Shown here piece by piece: positions 12,550 to 23,633 of a DNA stretch of 64,000 nt. The notes beneath the pieces were generated by a model, which saw only the letters and a program-made list of their open reading frames with translations, was not told the origin of the DNA and made no database searches. The stretch is from Gnetum montanum (taxonomy: Eukaryota > Streptophyta > Gnetopsida > Gnetales > Gnetaceae), in NCBI GenBank assembly GCA_015680685.1, contig MNCI01014438.1:1162891-1226890 (forward strand). The letters run 5' to 3'. The translations under genes were made by a program, and so were the position numbers. Numbering within the stretch: the first letter of the stretch is position 1; each line of letters starts with the position of its first letter.

Positions 12550-12926
12550 GCTACGCTATGCTACACTATGTAGCGTAGCAAACTTCAAAAGATGTTTTGG
12601 AGAAGCACAGTGCTATGCTATGCTAAGCTACATGGTGGAGTGAGGCATAGCAATTCTATGAAAGTGATAAAAGGCATCTCAAATGGCAAGATCAGCAATT
12701 TTGCAAGATTCGTAGTGCAAAAGGCAAAGTTTGAAGATTGGCAACATTTTTTGCTACTAAGGACATATACTATGCTATGATATGCTATGTAGTGTAGCAT
12801 AGCGTAGCAAATATGCAATAAGTAGTCAGCACGCTTCAAAGGTTTCCAATGCATGCAGTAGGACACAACACAAATTTTTTGCTTTGAACCAGCATCTACA
12901 TTACACTACGCTACACTGCGTAGTGT
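12550..12926. repeat. Palindrome cluster in U3 of the copy B LTR
   Basis: Inverted repeats built from one family motif: GCTACGCTA (12550) pairs with TAGCGTAGC (12571), and ACACTACGC (12903) pairs with GCGTAGTGT (12918). A further cluster of GCTATG and GTAGCATAGCGTAGC lies around 12770-12810. The 3' LTR repeats the pattern at 28721-28830. Confidence 0.7.
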
Positions 12927-13147
12927 AGCACAGCATAACAAGATGTTACATTATGCCAAACATGCTACATCAATGCACTCCACCTAATCACATTGTCGCT
13001 CTGACAATGCAATTATAGCGTGGTAGGCTTGTAATTACAGCATGGTAGGCCTGCCCAATGGTCATGCAGGCACGTGCAGCATAGATAGGTCATCATAAGC
13101 CCAGGGCACGTGGTGTCCAAACTGCATCTTTCGCACATCCTTGGTCC

Positions 13148-13155
13148 TATATATA
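13148..13155 (+). promoter_or_regulatory. Candidate TATA box of the copy B LTR promoter
   Basis: TATATATA followed by CCCC, about 665 bp before the LTR end. It occupies a position analogous to TATAAATACCC in the C LTR (43466). Confidence 0.55.
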
Positions 13156-13821
13156 CCCCAATGAGAAACACTTAGAGGATGTTTTTTGAGCTTTTGGTCC
13201 CCAGGTCCTGTTTTCTTGGCAATTTGATCAGCTAACAATTTTGTTGACTGACAAGCAAAAGAGTTAGCACTGTAACTTTGAGCATTGTAAGATTTTTATT
13301 TGACATTGTAAATAGTTAGCATTTTTATTGGGTATTCTATTCTACTCTTTTCTACCACCTTGGTAGCACTTCGCATTGTTAATGCCTGAGTCCGCGTTCA
13401 AGCACACAGCCATCTTGCTCTACACGTCTTGGTTAGTCTTGGAATCTTTGCACTTCTCAACATTGTGCAATCAATAGTATCCATCCTGACAGAGTGAAGT
13501 CATAGCTTCAAAGTGGTGCATTTTTCTAATTGCATTTTACTTTGTCTCCTATTTACTATTGCATTTTTACACTATTTTATGTCTCTTTTACATTTAAGCA
13601 TTACTTCATGCTATTAGTCTTTCTTTCAAATCACACGTTGCAAAAGGTTATATTAACATTGACTAAGTCCCTGTCTGATCGACTAGACTATTCAGGGTAC
13701 CCTATTTCCATTCCACCTAGCATGGCCCTCCCGCGGAAATGGGGTTAAGACTGTCAATGATCGACGACCCGTCGGTGTTTTTTTTTCTAGCCACCGACAT
13801 TTTTGATTGCTATAGTTTTTC

Positions 13822-13840
13822 TGGCACTATAAGGAGGGCC
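13822..13840 (+). other. Primer binding site, copy B
   Basis: TGGCACTATAAGGAGGGCC lies 8 bp after the LTR end. Copy C has TGGTGCTAGAAGGAGGGCG at the same place, so the site is conserved in type. I do not assign the tRNA. Confidence 0.6.
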
Positions 13841-13865
13841 TTTTTGTGCCCTTTCCACATGTCAT

Positions 13866-14170
13866 GGTAGTCTTGTAAGCCTTCTGCACCCTGATACGCA
13901 TTAGCGTAAACTTGACATCCGTCTGTGGTTCTTTACATGTTATGCGGTGTAGATTGGTCACCTTGACAGTTCCTCGGGAACCCTGTAGGACATAAAGCCT
14001 CCAATCACCAGCTGACTTGCCTATCTTACGATAGTCTTGTAAGTGTTTGGTACCGTATCGCGCACTAGCGTAAACGTGACATCCTTTTTTTGGTTGTTTA
14101 TGCATCATGTGGTATAGATTGGTCGCTTCGATGGTTCCTCGGGAGCCCTGTAGGACATAAAGCCTTTTAT
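13866..14170 (+). repeat. Tandem duplication of about 165 bp in the copy B leader
   Basis: A block starting TAGTCTTGTAAG and ending CCCTGTAGGACATAAAGCC occurs twice (starts 13868 and 14032, ends near 14001 and 14166). Copy C has a single related block in its leader. Confidence 0.65.
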
Positions 14171-14267
14171 TGATTGCTTTCCAATTCCTTTGTTTTTCTC
14201 CTTCACAAAACTATTTAGCTTTCCAATTTCCTTGCTTTTCCCATTTTCAAAACTATTTAACTTAACA

Positions 14268-16671
14268 ATGACTTCTACAACTAACACTGCTAACACCTTC
14301 AACGTTGAAGTTCCCATCACGGTTCAAGGCACCACTAGTGCCGAAAAATCACTCAACTCGATGCTGGAAACACGTCGATACCTTAGGATACAAAACTGAG
14401 GACCTGAGGGCTTGGCCTAGCAACATGAATGCTATAAATTCCTCTATGCAAAGGTTTAGGTAAACTTGCGTTTGGATGTACATGAATTTGAAGGCAAACG
14501 TAGCTTTGAGTTTTCTTATTGAAATGGAAAGGAGTTTTTTTTCACTCTTGATGCTTCCATACCTTTTACACGGATAAATCAAAGGCTTCTAGACCAGCTA
14601 ATACAGTTGGCTAGACTTAGGGAGCAATAGGACACAATGTCTAACTAGGATGATGCCTTTCAAGATGGACAAGAGGAACTCGATTCCCAATTTGATGATG
14701 GAGGTCAAACCAACCTCATTCCTATCCCTCCTACCCAGCCCTTTTGGGCCAATCCATTGTCTATTTTAGTTCCCTTTGTGATCACGCCTATGCTCCCACA
14801 GCCTACAATCACAACTGCAATGGGTAGCCATGTCACCTTGTCGGCGTATTGATGCCCTTATTCCCCTCTTTCATTTGCAGCAAGTATGCCTCCACAAACT
14901 GTTAATCAGTCCATTCCTGTAGCACATCACACACCAATCATGGCTACCCTGCTGCATGTTCATGCTATACCTACTTTAAAATCGTATGCAACTTTTGTGT
15001 CCATTCCTATGTTCATGTCTATTCCACAAACCATGGCAGGCCTGAGCCCATCCACATGGTGGACCCCATTCACTTCTTTGCCTATTTCACAACCATCACA
15101 GATGTCTCATTATGTTCGCCCTCAGACCTACCAAACCTTGCAAATGATACAACCCAACATGGAGCTATGGTCTGTTCCATCGGCGACACAAGCGACCTAT
15201 CCAGTAGCACAACCCATGGTTGCTGTTCCAATAGCACCACCTACCAGGTGGTGGATAGCGCAAGTAGCACCGTTCGCAGGGGCTATCTCAATGGTACCTT
15301 CGGTGGTTCATGCCACCACCCCCGCCATTCCACAGATGGGAACTACCTTAGTAGTTCCCCAACCATCCACAACATTGCAGGGTCTAGACTAAGCGTTCCA
15401 GCTCATCTAGACCCTCACTGAGAAAATCAAACGCCTCAAGGCTGTCAGGTCTGACATGGTACAAGTCATGGAATTTTACCAGGATGACCCTATTAGCCCC
15501 ACAATCCCTTCTCTAACGCTACCCCCAGGGATGTCTCTCCCACATGTCACGAAGTACGATGGGGAGGAAGATCTCAATGCACATCTTGTTGCCTTTAGGT
15601 CTAAGTCTCTCCTATTGCAACAATGGCCGCACATGATTATTCATGTATTTGCTATGTCCCTAGCCGGGAGAGCCTTGGATTGGTACCACACACTACCATT
15701 CTCATCCATTTCAACTCTAGAGGAGCTTCTAACCAAGTTCTTGACATGCTTCAAGTATAACTTGAAGCCAGAAATCACGCTGGACCATCTGATGAATGTG
15801 AAGCAGGATCCTCTAGAACCAGTCTAGAAATTCATCCAACGATGGAGTGCAACCCTTAATGAAATCCGCGAGCCCATCATAGAGGCCCACTTGTTAGCCA
15901 TCTTTAAGGGTGCAGTGAATGACTTTATCAAGTCACCCTCGCACTCTTAGTCAAGCCTTCGCTTAGACTAAGATTATACAGGATGTAGCTGAGGCAAGCA
16001 AAGACCTAGCCTACATTTCCTACAAAAACACCTTCACAAAGAAGGACAAGGGTAAGGCCCCAACAACCATAGTGGCCACTGTGGCGACCAAGGCTAAGCC
16101 CAAACCTAGTAACAATGGTAACAAGAATAACAAGAAATCAACCGTACTTGTAGCTAACCCCATGCCCAAGCAGGGTATTGTGCCACAACCTCTAGTACCC
16201 AAACCAAACTTTGAGCATAAATATCACTCAAAGTACACCCCACTACCTCTTAAGCCTTCATAACTTCTAAAGAAACTATTGGCAGTAGGGCACATCCAAC
16301 ACAAGTAGATGTTGGAAGAAGGAATTAGAAGACATCAACACTACTACGAGCTCCTTAGGAACCCCTCTTTGGCCCTGCCCAATGAGCCCCCAGTTCCTAA
16401 GGATTTCAAGCTAGACAGGTTTTGTGACTATCACCAATAGTATGGTCACAACACAGATTACTGTCTGGTGTTGCAGGATGACATCAAGAGGTTGATTGAT
16501 CAGGGAAAACTGGTGTTGTATGAAAGCAACCCAATATGCCTTGAGAACCAATCTATGTATGTCTACATAGATCCCCTCAATGCCAATAATGTCGATTACA
16601 TCATCAACACCATCGGTATTAACAATGATCCTAGGCCACCCCAGCAGCCATTCGTGGTTTGTGTGCCTTAG
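14268..16671 (+). pseudogene. gag: gag of copy B (decayed)
   Basis: The start is chosen at the ATG at 14268, which corresponds by position after the leader to the ATG at 44589 in C. The N-terminal part is Pro/Thr/Gln/Ser-rich up to about 15390. The capsid-like part begins with MEFYQDDPIS and includes SLAGRALDWYH, ISTLEELL and IREPI. A deletion near 15933 removes the SKLYYL segment and shifts the frame. The knuckle near 16410-16464 keeps FCDYHQ but has a TAG and loses symmetry. Stops include TAG at 15408, at the same codon as in copy A. Not translatable as a whole. Confidence 0.78.
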
Positions 16672-17150
16672 TGTAGTGCACTAGCATCACCAGTGGCTGG
16701 CCGAAGCTTACAATAGCTATTAATTCTAAGAGTCCCTCCACAGGCATCCATCTCCACACCACTTTTAGCTATGTTTATCATTAGGGGCCAACTCCTTTAA
16801 CATCCCCTATCCCATGCAAGATAGCTAAATAATATTCTCATCCTAAAAATGGGAAGTGTGTTTCGCAGATGAGACATCGATAGGAAGTACTACCCTGGTA
16901 TTTCCAAGCCTATGTCTTCACCCCCTATGTCCATGCCCTCATCACCAAAGAGGTACATTGCTATAACCGTACAGTCTACCTCGCCCTACCAAAAAGGGTC
17001 TGAAGCTAGACCCAAAATCACCCCTTCTCAAGAAATCCATCTTTTGGAAAAAATGAAAGAGAAGGAAAGCTACAAATAGGGGGGGTAGTCAGGACCTCTT
17101 GGATTCCTTCACTCAGGTCAAACAAGCTCTAAAACAAAAAAAACACTACA
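16672..17150 (+). other. Low-complexity gag-protease linker, copy B
   Basis: Pro/Ser/Thr-rich coding relics with stops and frameshifts, corresponding to the linker at 47283-47700 in C. No domain recognised. Confidence 0.5.
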
Positions 17151-18020
17151 TTGAGCTTGTACGACCTAATCATGATGTCTGTCCCACACCGTAAGGCTAT
17201 GATCCGCATGTTGACGAAGATTCTGGTCAACAAATACATGCCAGCAGAAGAGGAAGCAATCCACTCGGTCATGCTTCCCTCTACATCCATAGAGCCTGAG
17301 CCATCCCAATTGACTTTCAGCGATGACTCCATTAGGAAAGATCCTGAAAGGGGTCAGGTGACTATAGCACCCATTTTCATCACAATTTGGGTCGGCCAAC
17401 ACCAGATCCGAAGGGTACATGTTGGTGATGGATCTGCCATGAACATCATCCCCTTCCCTATTATGAACAAGATGGGCTTGGTTGACTAGATCAAACCCAC
17501 AATGACGTCATGCCTGAGGTCGTTCAACGGGGCACGCATCCTAGTGAGGGGCATTGTCCACATAGACTTTGTGGTAGGAGACCAGTTTCCCACAAACACA
17601 ACATTCATCGTGGTCGAGGAAATGCTTGGGTTAAACCTAATTTTGGGGAGATCATGGTTAGCACAACTTAGGGCTGTCTCTTCACGCATTCACTAGGAAA
17701 TCCACCTAGCATACACAGCTAGGGAGGTGGTGATCCATGGTGACAAAGTAGCAGCACAAGTGATCAATAACATAGATATGGAGTAGAGCTTCGAGGTCGT
17801 AACCTCTGAGAATGAAGCACCTGCTTATGCACACATTAACCATCTAACAGGAGACTTGGATCAGCAAGCTAGTCCCTAAAATGAAAGTGCGTGGGTTGAG
17901 TTTCCCTTCCAAGTGGGGGACAAGGATGTGAACGAGGGCCCTAGAAAAACACCTTAGCCTTACATTCTGCTCAACCCATGATGGGTCAAGAAGCAGCTAC
18001 ACATAGCATAGCAACCCCAC
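17151..18020 (+). pseudogene. PR: Aspartic protease region of copy B (decayed)
   Basis: Retropepsin-type protease relic. The active-site region reads HVGDGSAMNIIP (about 17421-17456), a variant of the D-x-G motif, and the downstream motif ILGRSWLAQLR is at about 17640-17672. Stops interrupt it, including a TAG at 17784-17786 at the same codon as the TAG at 2629 of copy A. The tail after this stop still resembles the tail of C up to KKQLHIA, showing that the ancestral frame extended further. Confidence 0.72.
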
Positions 18021-18087
18021 TGCTTCCTACTCAATTGCCATCCTTTGTACATTCACCGCATTTTTCTTTGTTAACATACCATCCTTT

Positions 18088-18265
18088 TGGCATGGCTACG
18101 CAGTGGCCCAAAATGGCCTAAAACTATGCTACAAAGAGGCCCAAAATGGCCTAAAACTAGCTATGGATTGAAATGGCCTAAAACTAGTAATGGCCTGAAA
18201 TGGCCTAAAACTATTAATGGCTCGAAATGGCATAAAACTAGCAGTGGCCCGAAATGGCCTAAACA
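18088..18265 (+). repeat. Minisatellite with AATGGCCTAAAACTA core, copy B
   Basis: About seven units of 20-36 bp, each ending in AATGGCCTAAAACTA or a close variant. Shorter equivalent of the arrays at 3095-3560 and 48800-49235. From 18265 to 18440 only AT-rich sequence is seen. Confidence 0.75.
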
Positions 18266-18443
18266 TAGCACATGAAAGCATGAAAATTGTACACAAAATG
18301 TAGCACGTAGACAATGCACAAGTTAATGTAGAATCAATTTCTTTTCCGAAATTCTCTTCTTTATTCAAAACTTTTTCCTTTTAGACAATGTTTGCAAAAA
18401 TTGTTACAAAAATTCAAAATTTCAAAAAAAAAATCCCATGCTG

Positions 18444-21400
18444 TCATGGGTTGTCTCTATTCGCATCATCTTTGCCATTCATTTTTGCATCATTTCCTTT
18501 TGCATCACCTTCCCCTGCGTTGTCCTCTACCAATTCTTCATTCCTTCCCTCTATGGGCCCTGCGCCCTCATCTGGAGCCTACATCGTAGGAATGAAGTGG
18601 TCAGCTAAAGCAATTCACATAAGCTACAATAGAGCATAAGCATTAATATAGTAGAAAGCAACTAACTTGAGAAGGACCTATGTCTGTGTCGAAGGGTATA
18701 CGGTCTAAGTTGAGCCCGAGGCAGTGCCAGACCTCCTCTATTGTGATGTCCACCCAATGCCTATTGCTTAGTTCAGCGTCTGCAGTAGCTCTCTCCCTTT
18801 CAGTGGTTGTCCACCTTGGTGGTCCTGGAGAAAAGGAGGTGGTTGTAGTCTCTTCTATGGGAAGGCCTACTTTCTAGTCAAGAGATTTTGTAACCTTTAC
18901 CTGCTCTTTGAACTTAGCATAGGTCTCAGAAGCATCAATGGCCTTTACGAATGCTTTATATGTAAACGCCTCCATAGAAGTGTCCTTGTACAATTTACAA
19001 TGGGTGGAATTTTCTAGTTTATACATGTGTTTGTGGTTTTTCTGGGACTTCCCCCATTCGTAAACCTTGGCCCTAAAATCTTTCGAATCTTGACACTTTT
19101 GGGCTAACAAGTCCATTTGCATCTACTATTCTATTATTTTGAGGGTGGCTTCAATTTTCTGACACGCGACTATCCAAAATCTAGCATAATTTATCACAGC
19201 CATGTGCTAGCCCTCATTATTAGTGTTATGGGCTATGAGGAATTCGTTCCTTGACTTAAGATCCTCCACCTCAGCTCTCGGGTCTACCTCCCTTTGGTCA
19301 TCTTTTTGGACTCATTTCCACAGGTACTCGTTGATGCGCTTATACTCCCACAATGAGCATGCCAAGTGTAAAGTGCATTTGCAAGCCTCGTCGTATGCGC
19401 AACAAGACACCTCGGTCACTTCAGGCTGGAATGTAGGCATGGCACCTACTTTCAAAGGTTGTGCTAGATCCCATTTGAGCCAAGAAGCTTCCATGACATA
19501 AACAACATGTTAGTCGCATTAGTGTAGCAAAGTTAACAAATTCTAAAACTCTAGAGTAGCAACATGAGAGCACCTAACACTACTACTTACCCACGTTAGG
19601 GTCCGGCTGCTGAAGGCAGTTAATCATGTCATCAACGATTCCCTGCATGAACATAAACTTATCAGAGATCTTGGCCCATGATTCCGTATGAGTTAGAGGG
19701 GATCCTATAGCATCAATAGTGGCACCTGTTACATAACTAAACATATCAGCAATAGCTGAAATGGAATATGACAAGGAAGACATAATTGCCAAACTCACTA
19801 AAGTCCAATTACAGTCTCCCTTCTTGCTGATGTAAGATAATGGCAGTAGCCTTGGCAAAGATCCCTACTAAGTCTATACGAGCCTCTTATTCATGCACTG
19901 GTGCCTTTCCTTTTGAGAGACTAGCATCATTTTTATTCAAGGGAGACTCCTCTTCATCTCCAAAAACACCCTTCTCATTAGTAGGAGGATTCTGCCTGAT
20001 AATGAGAGCCCTTTCCTTAGTGGAAGGAGCTTCTTTCTTCTTGATCAGAGCCCTTTCTTCCGAGACTGGGGCCTCCATGTCTTTATTCATTGCCCCCATC
20101 TTAGGGGCCGACACCTCTTTATCATCCTCTTCTTCTTCCTCTTCTTTTTCTTTTGGTAGCAAAGAAACATGTTTTCGTTAGTCCAAAATAAGTTAGCTTA
20201 AAGCAGGTGCTACACTACGCAACGTCACTTAGCATAGCATAGCGTAGCAGATAATAACAAAGTAAGCATTAAACAAAAGTGTTTACCAATGGGGGGTACG
20301 TCCTCTGGAGTTTAAGCCGTAGTCTCTACCCCTCCTCTTCCTCCATATGAAAGGTTTTCTTTGCTAGAGGAGGCCTCTTCCACTACAATGTTTTGTCCAT
20401 AGTCTTGGCTATGAGGTGTTCCCCCTGTGACATGCTACCGGCTATAATAGGGGGTGTATCTCCTATGCTTTCTTGGCCACGAAAGTTGCGGGCGACCCAA
20501 TCCTTATTCATCACAAAGAATGACTTCCCAATTATTTCTGGGGGATCTTAGGCTTGGGTGGTTCAGAGGATCTAGTGGATCCACGGTTTAGAAATCTGGT
20601 CATAATTTCGCATGACCCAGGCTCCATTCTTGTGAACCACCAGAAACTCCATGAACTGCTTCAGATAGGCTATGTAGAAGGCATAATGTATATTGAAATG
20701 GGACTCTAGTTTCTTATGGAGCCCCAAGATTTTGTTCTGCAAGCCTTTACATAGAAACCTAGCCTAGTTGTAATGGGCCCCCTCTTCCATGACGTCACAC
20801 ATTATCTAGGCCTGCTCAATCCCCAAGACCTTCCCTTGGGAAAGTAGCTGGGGGAATGCCCGAGCATGGAAGATAGGGTAAATCTCCTTGGTAATTCCTT
20901 CTTTAAGCTTCTCGATGGGGAGCCCCTTTCACTCCTTAGCAATCCCTAACCACTCTTGAATTTCGTTCTTCTGAAGGGTCAGCTCTTTCTTACCCTTCGA
21001 TCCTACAAGGATGCCATCGGTAGGGACACCGAATAGGTTTGCAAACAGCTGGTCATTGATTTCAATGACCACCCCTACACCATGTATGCTTGTACAGAAG
21101 TAACCTACCTTGTCAGAAAAGTAGTTGATTAGGGAGAGCATCTCAGTAGTAGGAATACTCAGATTTGAGGCTAGGAATAGATCCATAAGCCTAGCCTTTT
21201 AGATATTCCAGACCAAGGAGTCCGAAGCTGCACTGTTTATCCAGTGTTGGCTCATATCTACTTCCTCATACTTGAAGTAGATGTTTTCCCCCTATGTCTT
21301 AGTGATTGCCACCATTACCTCCTGGGGCTTCTTCACCCCTATAATAGTTTTCACAACAAATTTTTAGCATAAAAATGTAGAAAATCCAAAGATTGCAAAG

Positions 21401-22900
21401 ACATTTGAGCATGTAACACTTACTTTTTAGCCTACCAGGTCTGTATGGTGACGGCAATGGTGGAAGACTAACTAGAACTTGTTCAATGGTGATCAGTTTG
21501 AAAGGTTGTGTCCACCCCTCATCCAACCAACCAAACCCCTTGCACTAATCATAGGGAATGGGGTATAGGTATGGGTAGGTGTGGTATTCACCCCTGCATT
21601 GACCAATCACACCTGCCCACAAGTTCTCAATAGAAGAGAATTCATGTAGGGCTATCCGTGCTATAGCTAGTAGACCCAGTTGGTCGTGAAGCCCTTCCTT
21701 GTTGATGTAGAACCTAGAAACAAAAACATACTATTAGAATTTGGCCAATATGGCTTGCATTGCATAACATAGTAGAACAAGGCTATAAAACTAACCCACC
21801 ACCACAGTAGACAGTTCTTGGTGGGTTTTGGAAGCATGTTGCCATATAACGTGCAACAAACAATGTGTTGTAAGAATGGTAGTGGCTGTATTCAGGCATA
21901 TCCCAGATCCAAGCCAAATGCCTTAACCCTGTTGGATGTTGACTGGATCCTTCTTCCTGCCTGCTCATGATTGCCCCATCTATCAGAAACCTCAGGATGC
22001 CCCGGCTTGCCCTAGGTAATATGGCTTCTATTATGATGGTTGCCTCTTCCTCCTCTAGGTATGACCAGATGATCACATTGAAATGTTCGAGGAGGTATTG
22101 TAGGAACTCCTGTGTTCCTTTCCTAAACTAGATGCCCTACTCTCCCACACATATCTAGGGAGGAGGAGCATTGGCCATAGGTTTGCTTATGTGACACAGG
22201 ATCCCTACAATTTCTAAGACAATCAGAATTGGCCTTAGCCCCATTCTACACAACACAACCATCAAGTATTAATAGCATGTGTAAGTGCAATGTGCATAAA
22301 ACATAGAAATACCTAGCAGTTCATGCATATAGCATAGCATAACCCTCTTCCTGCACATAGCGTAGTAAGAACATGAAAGTGCTAGCATAGTGAAAATAGC
22401 CTAGCATAGCAACAGAGCAATTAACCCTAACAGGGCAATTAACAATATGCCCTGATAAAACATGTGTTGCACTGCCACGTCACGCATGGCCAAACCCTCC
22501 TAAGGGTCCTATGTCATGCCATTCAAAGGCCAAATAGCTTAAACTGTCCAAACCCCCATGGTTCTGACAATTGCAGTGGTGGTGATTTAAGTGACCTTAC
22601 ATGCAATGATAGCATAGTGTTTATGCATCCTCCATGGATGAAACGGTGACGGCAAATGCAAAGGCCAAAATAATGCGATAACAGAAAACACAAATGACTA
22701 AGACTAGGATACAAAAAAAAAGCAGAAAACAAAACAATGATAACAAAATCGTGAAAAAGCAGAGGGAGCATAGTAGCCTACCTGGTCAATGGCCTATCCT
22801 CCCACGCAGCGATGTGCACTTGTGTCATGCACCCTAGGATTTTCTTTACCTCCTCCACCTTTTCAAGTGTTAAATTCATGCATTCCTTCTTCAGAGCCAT
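18444..22900 (-). pseudogene. Intron-containing antisense gene of copy B (decayed)
   Basis: Homologue of the gene at 49441-53576. Exon 1 is 22900-22782 (119 nt, ACC AG|GTAGGC); two further in-frame ATGs lie just upstream, but the start at 22900 gives the length seen in A and C. Exon 2 is 22245-21796 (450 nt, as in A, donor GTTAGT), exon 3 is 21713-21436, and exon 4 starts near 21340. The last exon begins after TGTAG near 18579 and ends at TGA 18444-18446. Exon 2 encodes ILIVLEIVGILC, EFLQYLLEHFNVIIWSYL and YNTLFVARYMATCFQNPP, the FCP1-like motifs. Exon 4 includes YFSDKVGYFCTSIHG and NLFGVPTDG. Exon 7 encodes an amphipathic helical region (QMDLLAQKCQDSKDF near 19100). TAG stops occur in exons 2 and 3. 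Confidence 0.72.
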
Positions 22901-23048
22901 CATCATGCTTGCAAACTTTCCCTCATCACTATGCAAGAAACCACCTTCCTCGCTATTAGCACAATCGCTCGGTGCTCTGAAATCACTTTGTGCTCTGAAT
23001 ATGGGCTCTACGCTCTTATGGTGAGAATGACAAGCTTACCAATGTTTA

Positions 23049-23063
23049 ATCCCTATTTATGGC
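23049..23063 (-). promoter_or_regulatory. Candidate TATA box of the antisense gene, copy B
   Basis: The minus strand reads CCATAAATAGGGATTA about 150 bp upstream of the ATG at 22900, matching TATAAATAGGGGATTA in copy A. The first T of the box is C here, consistent with decay. Confidence 0.45.
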
Positions 23064-23234
23064 CATAATGGTAAAAAAGGAAAACTTTCCACTCTCTCTC
23101 TCCATTTAATGTGGAGTTCACCGTATAGCGTAGCATGCTTGCCATGACATTGTAGCACTGTTGGCATTAAAACCTTGACATGCTTCGAGCTAACTGCTTG
23201 CTTTCCCAAAAAATGAAAAAAAATATATAGTTTT

Positions 23235-23530
23235 TGTTATTGGTCTGAAAAGACCTTAAACTAGCAACCCCAACGCAGTTGTAAATTTCGTGGTCCGAAA
23301 AGACCTTAAACTAACATTTTTAGCATGGCGTTCCTCTCTCACTACCAATCCGAAATGACCTTAAACTAGCAGTTTCAATCTATTATATGTTTGCAGTCAG
23401 CAATGATGCTAAACTAGCAGTTTCACATTTTCACATCGACGGTTTTATGTTTCTTATTTTAGCAGCTCTGCATCTCCATGCCATAATGATCTGCTATGAC
23501 TTTAAACTGTTAAAATTTTAATCTTTACAT
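23235..23530 (+). repeat. Repeat units with CCTTAAACTAGCA core upstream of RT, copy B
   Basis: At least five spaced units such as GAAAAGACCTTAAACTAGCA. The core matches the array behind the protease and the one after integrase. Confidence 0.65.
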
Positions 23531-23633
23531 CATACTTTGCAAGTTACATCTCATCATTACTTTGCAAGTTTTCATTATACACGATTACTACGAACAAGTG
23601 CTACTTAACCAGGCTTTCATCTCATCTTGACAG

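Larger units (their letters stand above)
12272..13814 (+). repeat. 5' LTR of copy B
   Basis: Starts TGAAACACCCCAAGATTCG; the same start and following several hundred bases recur at 28447 as the partial 3' LTR. The end is placed at 13814 because the leader of C begins with the same AGTTTTT plus primer-site arrangement. It contains palindromic motif clusters at 12550-12579 and 12903-12926 and a TATATATA box at 13148-13155. Confidence 0.8.

Noticed and set aside
18087-18275. Plus-strand open frame of 62 codons rich in KWPKT repeats
   Set aside because: It is the translation of the AATGGCC core minisatellite and has no counterpart in A or C.
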